NCBI GenBank assembly: GCA_905221605.1
Contig: CAJNDS010002152.1
Span: forward strand, 310,001-374,000
DNA from: Symbiodinium natans
Lineage: Eukaryota; Sar; Dinophyceae; Suessiales; Symbiodiniaceae
Direction: 5' to 3'
DNA: 64,000 nt
Under the pieces are notes generated by a model. It was not told the DNA's origin. It made no database searches and saw nothing but the letters and a program-made list of their open reading frames with translations. Below are positions 32,121 to 42,639 of this stretch, piece after piece. Position 1 is the stretch's first letter, and every line of letters begins with the position of its first letter. The translations under genes and the position numbers were made by a program.

Positions 32121-33569
32121 TCAGAAGAAGTCGTTCACAGTCGGTCGAGAAACTGGCACGATCTCGCTGGCATGTTCAGTGCTATGAGGCCAGCTGCACC
32201 TCTCTCCCCATTCCTCCGCGCTACCGCCCTCGTGCAGATGCACTCCTAGCTCATGGAAAGGGATTAGCTCCTTGCGACCCGGCGCCCAGTAGTCTGCCTC
32301 CCAAAGAGGCATCACCCTGAAGCAGAGCTCTCGAGCCGTAATCTCCGGCTCCTCACCAAGTAAGCTCTGCATGTGCCTGAGCCGGTCAGAAGCTGCCAGT
32401 GCCTCACACTTGCTCCGTGCCAAAGAGGCACCGGGAAAACTCAAGAGCTGCGCCAGAAAACCTTCCATGGCATCGGCATCCAGTGACAGAACGGCAGAAG
32501 CAACGGACGGATGAAGGACCTCCTCAGACTGGGGCAACTCAACGCAGGCCGGAAACCAATATGTAAACGGGCCGATCGTCCCATCAAGTTCGTCAAATAA
32601 AACCATTGCCTCGCTGGGAAATGCGTTCAGAACTCGTGTCGAGTCAATGCAGACCAGCTCGAAAGCGGAATTTCCGGAATTTGGCTCGCATGAGTCCTCT
32701 CCTTCCTGTGGCCTTTGTGGGCTTTGTGGCCTTGCCTGTCTTAGCATCAGATTTGATGGGCCTCCGTCTCGTTGCATTGTTATGCAAGCACACACGCAGA
32801 GCCGATGTACGTTCTGCACATCCAAGTTAGAAACCACCTTGAAAAAGTCAGCATCTGTAGGTTGCTGACGGGTGTAGGTGTCTCTCAAGAGTGCCTCTAT
32901 GCCACAGCACTGTCCGCTGGGGGTTGCTGCGTAAGCCTGCCGGAGGTCCACCGAACCAAAGAAATTGGCCAGACGGGAGGCGGGCCCGCGCGATGACTCC
33001 GACTCCGCGATTCGAATGCACTTCTCCACCGTCACCCACATATTGGTCGGCCACGTCTTGCAGTGTTCCTGCGTCGCCTGGGCCCACACAGCCGTGTGCT
33101 TGCGCAGCACATCCATAACACTGAGATCTGTGAACTCGCTCGAAGCCAAGGGTAGATCCAGGGCGATGCAGGGGGCCACCACATCATGAAACCCTAGCCA
33201 GTCCGCAAAAACATAGTTGCACTCTTCTCGAAATGCAATCGATGGAAACTCCCCGCGATACTTTACCACAGCTTCTGCTACACCTTTTCGAAGAATCATG
33301 CCCACGAAGGAGCTCTCACCATTCGGCTTTACAATCTTAACTTCCACATCCGCGTCCAAAGCCGATTCACCTAGAAGGTCTCTCAAAGCAGCACAGGCGG
33401 GAGGCAGGGGACGACCGGCCCAACACGTGGCCAAAGTGCGCTGCAGTCCTTGGCGAGCCTCGACAGCTCCTTCTGCCTTGGCGGGGTCCGAGCAGCGCTC
33501 CAAGTCGTTTGCGAGGCTTCGAAGGCATTCTGCCAGCGCAAGCGGCGTCGGCACTTTGGGCAAAGTCAT
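32121..33569 (-). CDS. Intronless 482-residue protein with kinase-like signature
   Basis: A single minus-strand frame runs from ATG (33,567-33,569) to TGA (32,121-32,123). No intron is needed, in sharp contrast to all neighbours. Residues about 72-125 resemble a kinase N-lobe: a VKIVKPNGESSFVG strand-turn, then AEAVVKYRGEFPS with a candidate ATP-binding Lys and FREE soon after. Around residues 265-320 there is a catalytic-loop-like RDGGPSNLML, then ELVCIDSTRVLNAF in the position of the metal-binding Asp motif. This layout recalls PI3K/PI4K-like or actin-fragmin-kinase-like folds rather than classical protein kinases. The substrate is unknown. Lack of introns suggests a retrocopy of a processed mRNA that has stayed open. 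I am confident of the gene, moderately so of the kinase fold. Confidence 0.85.
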   Translation of the reverse strand: MTLPKVPTPLALAECLRSLANDLERCSDPAKAEGAVEARQGLQRTLATCWAGRPLPPACAALRDLLGESALDADVEVKIVKPNGESSFVGMILRKGVAEAVVKYRGEFPSIAFREECNYVFADWLGFHDVVAPCIALDLPLASSEFTDLSVMDVLRKHTAVWAQATQEHCKTWPTNMWVTVEKCIRIAESESSRGPASRLANFFGSVDLRQAYAATPSGQCCGIEALLRDTYTRQQPTDADFFKVVSNLDVQNVHRLCVCACITMQRDGGPSNLMLRQARPQSPQRPQEGEDSCEPNSGNSAFELVCIDSTRVLNAFPSEAMVLFDELDGTIGPFTYWFPACVELPQSEEVLHPSVASAVLSLDADAMEGFLAQLLSFPGASLARSKCEALAASDRLRHMQSLLGEEPEITARELCFRVMPLWEADYWAPGRKELIPFHELGVHLHEGGSAEEWGERCSWPHSTEHASEIVPVSRPTVNDFF

Positions 33570-33584
33570 GTCGAGCCATGCCGC

Positions 33585-33635
33585 TCGTGACTGCTAGTGG
33601 CTGCTAGGGACTGCTAGTGACTGCTAGTGACTGCT
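33585..33635 (-). repeat. Decamer tandem repeat upstream of the intronless gene
   Basis: Five imperfect units of GACTGCTAGT begin about 15 nt upstream of the start codon of the intronless gene. A related CTAGTGATGCTAGTGG occurs near 1,895-1,910. Confidence 0.8.
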
Positions 33636-33974
33636 TGTGCACCAGGTTCTGGAGCAAGTTCCAGAACTTCTGGAGCAAGTTGGTGTGTCCATCGTGTCCC
33701 CTAACGACGTGTCGCGACTTAGCTGCTTGCTGTTCGGTCTTGCTATAGGCAGAGCACTGCCCAATTCCCACATATTCCCGAGAGCATGCTTTGTGAAATA
33801 CGGCGCGCGCTGACTACAAAAGAATGGGGGCACGAAAAGGGCCCCAGTGCAGGGCCCCCCCTACCCCCCACTCAACAGAGAACTATACTGAACCTGGAAC
33901 CCTCGCACAAAAAAAAAATCTAGCTGCTTCTTGGGAGCTATGGCACCAAAAAGAAAGAAACTGTTCCCAAGAAT

Positions 33975-34009
33975 CCCTAAACCCTAAACCCTAAACCCTA
34001 AACCCCCTA
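33975..34009 (-). repeat. Interstitial CCCTAAA array
   Basis: About four perfect CCCTAAA units. Confidence 0.95.
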
Positions 34010-34135
34010 AAAGAAGCTCACAGAGGCCGCGGCTCGAAGTCTCGATTCTTGGAAGCGTCGTCTCCGGCGGAGCCAAGATGTCCAGCAAGGAGGGCGTGGG
34101 AGGGGCGTCGGGCTTATCCTGGCGGATCAAATCAT

Positions 34136-34207
34136 TTAGGGTTTAGGGTTTAGGGTTTAGGGTTTCGGGTTTCGGGTTTAGGGTTTGGGGTTCAGGGTTT
34201 AGGGTTT
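34136..34207 (+). repeat. Interstitial TTTAGGG array, inverted relative to the 33,975 array
   Basis: About ten TTTAGGG/TTTCGGG/TTTGGGG units. It is opposite in orientation to the array 130 bp away, so the two face each other head to head. A further degenerate stretch is at 34,386-34,428. Confidence 0.95.
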
Positions 34208-34820
34208 TTTCCCACCCGTGTCGCAAGCGTTTACGGGGAAAGGTCTGAGACATACTGGAGCCCAAGTTCAGAAAAACGGGATGGCTTTGATCAGGCCCCA
34301 GGGCTGTTCCTTGTAGGACAAACAAGTAGAACAAGCAAACTTTTCCAAAGTACAAGCAACCCGAACCTGCAATCCGAACCAAGTCCAGGGTTTAGGAATT
34401 GGGGTTTAGGGTTCGGAGTTCGGTGTTTAGGACCCCCACATCTTCAGTGCCCCCTTAAGCACTCCTCCTGCATGCAGCGTTGGGCGGGCCTCCTCGTTTT
34501 GCACCACGATTTTCCAAACTGCCTGTAGCCGATCGGAGATGCCCTCGCCAGTCCCGGTCCTGGTAACCGTAGCGGAAGCAAGATGGAAGAAGTCTACGTT
34601 GACCACCCCACAAAAGGCACCAAAAGGCCTGGAACATGTCAAATTCAGGGTAGTTGAGAGCACATCTGAAGGAAAAAAAAAAAAAGGCCCTCCCAAGACT
34701 TCAGGGTGGGATAGAGTGGGCTCCTTGACACAGCTTGCCTCTCTCTTATTCTTGCCTTTCCCCTTTGAAACCCCCTTCTCTCCCCCTTGAGTCATCAGGT
34801 ACTTGCTTGCTTGCTTAAAC

Positions 34821-34925
34821 AGGGGTTTGCGAAAAATAAGGGTGCCTTCTTGGGGGCCGTATTCTAAGGACATCTTTCTTCTTTGGGGGTCTATTTTAGG
34901 GTTCCCAGGATTTTCGTAAACCCAC
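34821..34925 (-). mobile_element. Introner-like element, about 105 bp, with 13-bp inverted repeats
   Basis: The ends read GGGTTTGCGAAAA and, reverse-complemented, GGGTTTACGAAAA. Internal family motifs are GGGTGCCTTCTTGGGG, CTTTGGGGGTCTATTTTAGG and GTTCCCAGGATT. On the gene strand it starts about 18 nt after a GT donor that would follow a coding-like exon ending DRGDAFLCGT (near 34,945). Intron placement is inferred. Confidence 0.65.
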
Positions 34926-34944
34926 AAATGTCTTCTACCACAGT

Positions 34945-36440
34945 GCCACAAAGGAAAGCATCGCCTCTGTCGACCATCATGGGATGAAAGCAAGACCTCC
35001 GCCTGGCATCACACATGTATAGCGTTGATGATACATAATGCAGGGACATACAGATCAAATAATGTAGAACATGATCTCCATAATGTTCAGCAGCAGAATG
35101 TGCCGTCAGCACGCATCCCAGCCTCATCCTCAAACACAAAGCTGCTGCGTGTCTGCTTGAAACTTTGCCTTCCCTGTCAGTTCGGGCGTAAAGCTGTCGC
35201 AAGACTCAATGCTCGCTGTGCTTTCCGCATGTCGGGCCTTTCTGTGCTCTCCGCCGACAACGCTTCCACCGAAAGTTGGATCTCGAAACAAGGGCTTCCA
35301 GCGACCGCGACTGCTTCTCTGCAAGGGCCCTTCCTGGAGAGCCGGTGCAGAGACACTTTTCCTCAAATTGCCAGCCGGGCGCTCCTCAACAGTTGAACAC
35401 AGGTTTCAGGTTTGTTTCAGGTCTCAAAGCAGTCCCTTCTGCAGAACTGCTGGCACCAGAGCATGACGACTGCAAACCGCAATCTCTGCAACCAGGATGC
35501 CACAACTTGAGGTGCATCTTCCTTGGGTGAACATGCTACGTAATCCACGGTCTGGTAGATGCCGCAACCCATGTGCAGTTGTTCATATGCGACGGCTTAA
35601 CCCGCTACGAACCCTTCGAGTGCACTGGCTAGAATTACACCAGTTGGTCTGCGGTTCTGCTGCAGCACCCGGCGTTGCCTGGCTAGGCTGCGGGCTCGAC
35701 ATGCCGCATCATTCCCAAAAAATATGGGTTGTTCTCTTGTCAGGCTGGTATTGACAGAAAACTTGGATGCATCAAAAAAATATGTCCACAAACTTCTAGC
35801 ACCCATCCGCACCATGCGCAGAACTTCTCTGCTGAGATCCATTATTCTGTTCCTCCGTTTCTCCGGCCTACGTGAGATCCTAGCGCCCAGTCAGCTTTGC
35901 CGAGCAGGCGCCTCGAGCCTTCTACCCCATCAAGAGCCCACATGCGATCTCCACGGGCACGGATACCCGGACACAGCATCCATACATATTGGACCAGAAC
36001 CTCAACAGCAAAGGCCAGGCCCAGCACCAGCTGCTTCTTTGTCTCGGCCGGTTGCCAGGAAAAGGGGCCTTGCATGTGTTCAGGCCGGACGCTTGGCATG
36101 ATGTTCAAAGCTCGCATTCCAGGGGACGTTCTCAAGCATGCACAAGGCATGTGCGCAGTGCTCTCAGAGCCATAAGACCAGCACCATCTGGACATTCTTC
36201 CAGCGTGCTCAGTGTTGGCGGCAGTCGGATGCCTTGCCTGGGGTAGCATTGCATCTCCAAGGCCCACGGCTACTTCCATGATTGGGGGGTCAAGTCAAGA
36301 TAGTGCAGCCGGCAGGCGGGGGCAGCTGTTTGCCACTGGGATTGTATCTAAAGGTGTAGACCATGTCTCGATCGGCCTGAAAGTCCCATGGTGTCTTGTT
36401 GCGTACTGCACACAATCACAACTGCGCCATTCTGATGGCG
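34945..36440 (-). CDS. Putative multi-exon membrane protein, unrecognised
   Basis: Coding-like minus-strand pieces: about 36,390-36,295 (DRDMVYTFRYNPSGKQLPPP), about 36,050-35,880 (VLGLAFAVEVLVQYVWMLCP, a likely membrane helix), about 35,842-35,720 (REVLRMVRMGARSLWTYFF), about 35,366-35,150 (KSVSAPALQEGPLQRSSRG, Ser-rich) and about 34,990-34,945. They suggest a membrane protein with a phosphorylatable cytoplasmic segment. The frames and phases were not fully reconciled, and it could be more than one gene. Confidence 0.4.
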
Positions 36441-36981
36441 AAGACAGCTAACAATCTGCGCAACATGTCCGCTCAAAGAGGCTCCCCGGCCCGCTGGGCG
36501 TTGTAGTTCTCTGCTTTGCCAGGCCGGCGACCAGCATCGCGCCTTTTGGGCAGCTCTAAGTGTAGAAGAGTCTCGTTCAAGGAAAACCCTAAAAGCATCG
36601 GAAGAGTTAGGAACTGAAGACTCTAGACTCTAAACATGCTCCTGGCCTATCGCCATATGCTCGGCCGTACCGATGAAGGTTCCACTGGAGGAAAGGCACA
36701 GTTTCCACCTCAAAGCACAGATGGGCCTCAAAACCCTGGACTAGCAGGTACTTGGCAGATATTTGACAAGAATGCATGAGTTGTGAGTTGTTGCAAGCAT
36801 GGACAGCAGCCTTTTATTTGGTCTCGCGCTGCCCTTCTTCTCTCTTTGAGAGAAGGTCAGCTCTTCACTCATCGTCACAAGCTGAGCCCGCCGTGTGTGT
36901 TAGAGCTGCAGGCAGAAAGATGGCCGCGAGAAGGCCCTCCTGACATCAGCCGACGAAATTAAGCGGCCCCAGCGCAAAATG

Positions 36982-39800
36982 TCAATCGACGACATGCTTC
37001 CAGGGCGTTGCAATGTCCTCATGGCCACTGAAGACACGAAGGCACTCTGCCGTCTCCACATCATACAAGCGAGCAGTCCAGTCACCCGCACAAGTCAGAA
37101 CTGCATCACCGCTAGGGGAGAAGACGGCCGAGGACAGCAAGCCTGGCGCAGTGCATGACCAGCGATGGCCATCTCTCCAAGTCGCAATTCAGGATGCCTT
37201 GCCTGTGTGCCCCGAGAAGGTCCTGGCGCGGCATGTAAATGACTTCATCAGCTCGAACAGCTGCTGGCCCTCATCAGATATCATCCTAACTGGGGTATCC
37301 TGCCATATTCTGGCTCTGTAGTTTCTGCGGCGATAGACTGTCTCAAAGTCACAAAGTCCTGGTGCATCTGCCATCGTCCACCGCAAACATCTTGGCCACG
37401 TTGCCGCTGACGGCCCCCACCAGGATCGATTCCCCACAAGGCGAGAAGCAGCAGCTGCGAGCAGATCCCGCATGCCTACGCAGCGCCCAAGAGCTCAACT
37501 TGCTGCAATGCTCCTCAGAGATGCTGATTTGCCTGCGGAAGTCGCGGATGAGGGAGGCGGTGTTGGCATTAAACAGCCGGAGTACGCCATCGGCACAACT
37601 TGTCAGAAGGGTCCTTGACAATTGAAACATGTGCAAGAGGGCGCATTCACTCATCAGCCGCATGCTGCTCATTCCGGTCCAAGGTTCGACATGTCAGGAG
37701 AAAACCTGGCCTCAGCTGCGCGCATCTTCATGGAATGGCGCATGATCGTAGCTAACGTCGTGCAACCTACACTGCCCGCAAGATGCAGGTCCGGGAACTG
37801 CCGGGAACCCTGAGTCGGACATTGTCAGGTAGTGCGTCAGGGGCAATGCCACACCATAGGGGAACATGCGGAAACAAAATCTCCACTCACCATCTCCGCC
37901 GTAGTGTACAGACACAAATGAAAACAGTACGAGTAGCATGGGGTATGAGAGAGGACTTGCTTCAGCCCAGCCCGGCTGGGACCTGTAAAACCACCCAGGC
38001 CCGGCACAGCACAGCCCTGCAAAAGGAGGACTCACCTATTGTACGAGTAAAGGGGCGACCTGGTCACCGAAGTGCTTCTCGCACATGCGCGCTTGCAGAA
38101 GGCCGCAACCAGAACACCGCCACACTCCAACCCACAAGCGCAGAATCAATGACGACAGAACCAGGACCCCACACACCGGCTAACAACACACGTGGACGGG
38201 CTGCAGCCTTGCAAGAAGCAGCGGTCCCAGGCGCATAGCAGCACACAACCTCCCTACAGATCCCTGTCAGGGCATGGTGCGGTCGAGCTGTCGTGATCAC
38301 TACAGCATGCTTATTTAGGCTGCATTCCTGTGGTTGAATTCGCTCAACTGCTGCCCAGTCGCTGCCAAAACATGGCCCATGTGGCCTTCAAAGAGCTGCT
38401 CGCTCTGCCCGAACCTCACGTCGAATATCTGCGCCGTGTGCTCCTTGAAGGCAACGACCACCTGCTGCCAGGATGTTTGGCCTGCGCCATGGAAACATGG
38501 AACGAGGGAACATGACAGCCCTTTTCAGAAACCATCCCCACCTTCGCGCTGTTGGGGGAGAACTTGGCTTGCAAGGCGCGCCCCAGCCTCGTCTGAGTCT
38601 CATGACGCCACCTGTGCCGCTACAAGCGTTCGTCTGCGACCAAGGCGCGCAGCAAGCGCGCGTGGTGCCTTGTTCTGCGCCCAGTCGACAAGGTGCACGT
38701 CCCCTTCGGCACTCACGAGAAGCAGCATAGTGCCATCTGGAGCCAATGCCGCACTCGCAAGGCCCTGGAACGCGGCACAGGTGTCGGTATTTTGAGACTT
38801 TTGTCTGCATGTCGGTGGAGGGTGCTGCAAGGTTCTCGACAGACTTCGTTTCTGGTTCCGAGCGGATGGCTGCAATGCACAGCTTTTCGATGGGTTTGTG
38901 CGTCGTTTGGCTTTCAATGAATCAGTGGGTTATCGATTCTTCTGGGCATCTTCAATTTACGGGCATGCTCGAGCCCCCGCCTCCTCACCACTTCTGTCTT
39001 GCTTCCCAAAGTGAGGAAGTTATCTGAAGAATGGTCTGCTTGATTGCGACGGAGGCCCTGCATAACACATCCTTGTTTTCGTTTGATGGAGCGGCAGATC
39101 TACTGCAACTACAACATATTTGAATGTGGTGTTGTATGTTGTTTTCAACTGCTTTGCAAGAGCGCTTCATTCTTCTGTCTCTGGATTGTGCAACTGCAGA
39201 CTTGAAACAGCTTCGTGTGTTTATTACAGGGTTTCAATCCAGAGTAACAACTGCGGCACCCCTTCCTATTCTTTCAGGAAACTTCGGCTCCTCCAGCTGA
39301 AACCGATAGATCCTCTCCCCGGTGCTCGATTTGTACAACGAGACCATGCCGTTCGCACAGGCCATGAGAAAGATACTCCCACTCTCCTGGGTGCAGGGCA
39401 CAGTGCGATGTTGCTTGAGCAAGCTGCCAAAGGCATTTCCATAACGAAGTCGTTTCTTGCCGATCGTTCAGGCAGGCGAAGTGTCAGAGACATCGGCTGA
39501 CATGATGTCTTCGTAGCCCGTGTCGTCGAAGTTCTCGTTGAAGGAGCACTCACATAGACCTAGTCCAAATCTGTACTGTTGCCCGACACGCTACAAAGCA
39601 CAAACAAACGACTTTCTCGATACGTCGATACTGTATCGACGTAAAACGGAGACAGTGGCCACGATTGAAAACTGTGAATAGCAACGCTACTCTGCCCTGT
39701 GATTCGAGGGAAGCCACCTGTCTCAAGGTCGAAAATCTTGGCCGTTGCATCTTTTGAGGTGGTCAGCACTCTCGTGGCCTGCACTTCGGAGAACCGCATC
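36982..39800 (-). CDS. WD40-repeat protein
   Basis: Minus-strand exons encode successive WD40 blades: about 39,799-39,640 (VLTTSKDATAKIFDLETGG), 39,400-39,255 (IFLMACANGMVSLYKSSTG), 38,790-38,640 (GTMLLLVSAEGDVHLVDW), 38,460-38,340 (FKEHTAQIFDVRFGQSEQL), 37,660-37,520 (LLTSCADGVLRLFNANTAS), 37,490-37,370 (GESILVGAVSGNVAKMF) and 37,160-36,990 (GDAVLTCAGDWTARLYDVE, then LRVFSGHE). A stop follows at 36,982-36,984 unless a GA donor just after GHE extends the gene. Seven blades would make one propeller, a scaffold for protein complexes; partners cannot be inferred. Exon limits are approximate and the start codon was not found. A piece near 39,990-39,870 (GVLKVSAAGLLVPGVELTAV) may be an upstream exon. 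Confidence 0.8.
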
Positions 39801-40059
39801 TTCAAAAGGGTCACATGAATCCGAGCCGTGAACGTTTGAGCAAGAATTTCGATTCATGGTTTACAGAGGTACCAGCTCGACATATCGCCTCAAAGCCACC
39901 GCGTCCTGGCTGCACCACAGCTGTGAGCTCCACGCCGGGCACAAGCAGCCCAGCTGCCGAGACCTTTAACACCCCCGCAGGTCCACTAATGATCTTGCAA
40001 GCAATGGAAAGCAGGGCACCTCGTCATCAACAGACAGCTCTTGCCCTTGCAACCTAAGC

Positions 40060-41696
40060 TTTGCTGATCCGACTTTCAGAATCAGAATAGTCATATCATG
40101 CATCCAAACGGCACTAGGCGCACAGATGGCACGGAGATCTGCCGGAGGATGGATGCTACTTTGTCACCCGCCTGCTGCAACGCACGCACCGATCACCTAG
40201 AACGATCGTAGCATTGACGTGCCAAAGCATGGGTCTGCTACCAAGCATCATAAATAGAAACGTTGGCCAGGAGCTCGCCAGAGAGTGAGTACACCGGAAC
40301 AGTGGCCATGCGCGCATGGATGCACTGCAGGGGTACTACGAATATCGGTCTCTGACTTGTTGTCCGACAAAGAAAGAGTTCTGTGCTAGTCTCGGTTACC
40401 GCTCACCCAATCACTTCACCTTCCTTGCAGTACACACCGCTACTTCCAGTCATCGTGCAAACAAGCACTGTCAGAGCCGTCTGGCAACAGGGTCAAGCTG
40501 AAGGAACGCCAGACGATGGGCTACACATGCCACTTCTGTGCCAGCAGCTCACAAAATGAAAGACCGTGTGTTCTTATGGAAGACTTGGGCGCGAACATGA
40601 TCAAATTCGTTCTCTTTGGCAGCGAAGGTTATGTACCTGAGCTACTTTATTTATTCTCCCGGCAACTCCAAGACATTGGTTTCTACCGGCTAACGCACTC
40701 TACAGTGTTACAGACGGTCGTAAACTGAACGTATCTTCCACGTTCGCAGCTCAGGCAAGTGTCGAATATCGGACGCCCACTGCTCCCATGTTCGAAGCAA
40801 CCTGGCAGATCATCACACTACAGCAGCCTAACTCTCACCTACAAAGGGAGCAAGCTATCAATTACGATTTCGGCATGCAGCGAAGGTTCTCAATTCTGCC
40901 GCCTTCTGCCCATATCCCTCAGCCATGGCCTTCACCAAGCCACCGACTTTCATGAAGGATCGCAACGCCCGAAAGAATAAGCGCATCAAGTTTTCCTCAA
41001 GAGAAGCAAGCCGCAGGTCACAGTTGCTTCAGGCGGCGGACTGTGGCCCTAGCTGCCCACCCCATGCAGTCGTGCGTCATGACGCCAGTTCACAAACGGG
41101 TGACCGTCGAAAAAGCCACCCACGGCTCCTCTTTTGCAACATCTGCAACTAGTGACGCCAAGTTCTGCTCTCCGAAATCTCTGTTTGGCTTGGCTTCTGG
41201 CCCGCATGGGGAAAGTTGTAGTAAACTGCCCCAATGGTCCCCTGACAGGCTTCAGGGCTAAAGCGTCATTTGATTTTAAGAGTCGGCCCAAACCTCCAGA
41301 CCCTTAAACTTCGGATTCATAGCGATTCGGGTGCAGTCGATCTCGTGATGGACGTCTGAGAAGTGATCCTTGCCATGACATGTGGGGCATCTTGCGCAAA
41401 TCGCTCTTAACACAACACTCAAAATACGCGATAGCTGAGCGCCTTAGAACATTGTGTCAGGCTGTGTGCATGGCTCGTCCTCCAGGGTCTTGATGGTCTC
41501 ATCTATCTCCTGCGTCAGCTTTGCAGTTTAGACTGTTAAGCGGAGACCACCTTTGCCGCTGGCCCGCTTCTCCTGGCCTCATAGCGCTCCCTCAGCGTCT
41601 CTAAAGACTCGAAGGTTGTGGCAATAACCCGGCCCACATGGCCTGAAACGAAACCAGAAACTGACTTGCCTTGAAGGCGCTAGAGCTGAAGCGATG

Positions 41697-41729
<33 letters not shown>

Positions 41730-42630
41730 GCGTAAAAGAAGAAGTCCCAGCCCGCGACCCAGAACTTTGCGATGTTTTGCTAAATTCAACCTCAGCAAGC
41801 GCTCAGGATCAGGGAACCCACAGCACGCTAAGTCGCGCGCATCCTCTCAAAAGAACAGCTCAAAAGGAACCCAAGGGCTCAAAGAGCCCCTGAACTTCCT
41901 TGTCGCAAAGCGGCGCGAAGCTCAAGTTGGCATCCCCAAAAACCTCAAAGGCTCAAAGGGTTCCGGGGGGATCCTCGAGGGCTTCTTTGGGGATTTTCGT
42001 GGGCGGGGGTGTCGGGTTTTGATACGGGGGGCCCACTGCATGAAGCGAGTTGAACTTCAAGTAAGAAACTAAAAGAAGCCAGAGCCAGACTCAGCCACCC
42101 CCCTTTGCCCAGCCGAGTCTCCACAGCATCTGCAGTGGGGTCGATGAGCTCGAGCCGATGGAAGCGGCCAATGGCGGCCAAGCCCGGCGCATCTCAGGGA
42201 AGATCCGGCGCTTGAGGAACCCGAATGTAGACTCTCTCGTATTGCCAAAAAAGGCGACATGACTTCAACAAGCACTTCTTCAGGCGATCAATCAAGGACA
42301 ACGGACTCGATGAAGCCCTGTGAGATTCCAAACCGCAAGAGGCTCGGGAACGGTTGCGGGCAGCTGCAATGGCTGGGACCCCCAACCTTGATTTGAGAAC
42401 CCTGCCCTCGAAAGCCCTTGAATCTACTCAGACCACTTGCCCCAAATATAAGTAGAAAAATTGAACACAGGCGAAGACCCTCGTCGGCCGGGCCTGGCAT
42501 GCAACCTTCCGTCCGGCCCTCCAGGGGAGAGGACTTCTTTGCCTCTGGGCGAGGTAAGGTGAAGTTCGTGCAGCAGCGACATGCAGCGACATGCTGCTGC
42601 AAAGTAAAACACCTGCTCACCTGCGCAGAC
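40060..42630. other. No assignable gene
   Basis: Apart from the G31 run at 41,698 nothing stands out. Frames in 41,600-42,700 near the G-run are open by composition only. A minus-strand piece near 42,620-42,430 is ambiguous. Confidence 0.4.
41698..41728 (+). repeat. G31 homopolymer
   Basis: Thirty-one consecutive G residues, the longest homopolymer in the window. It could form a stable G-quadruplex and is prone to sequencing error, so its true length is uncertain. Confidence 0.9.
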
Positions 42631-42639
42631 CTGGAACTA

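Noticed and set aside
34427..34993. 188-residue minus-strand open frame
   Set aside because: Much of it translates the introner-like element and a poly-A stretch; the rest has no coding character.
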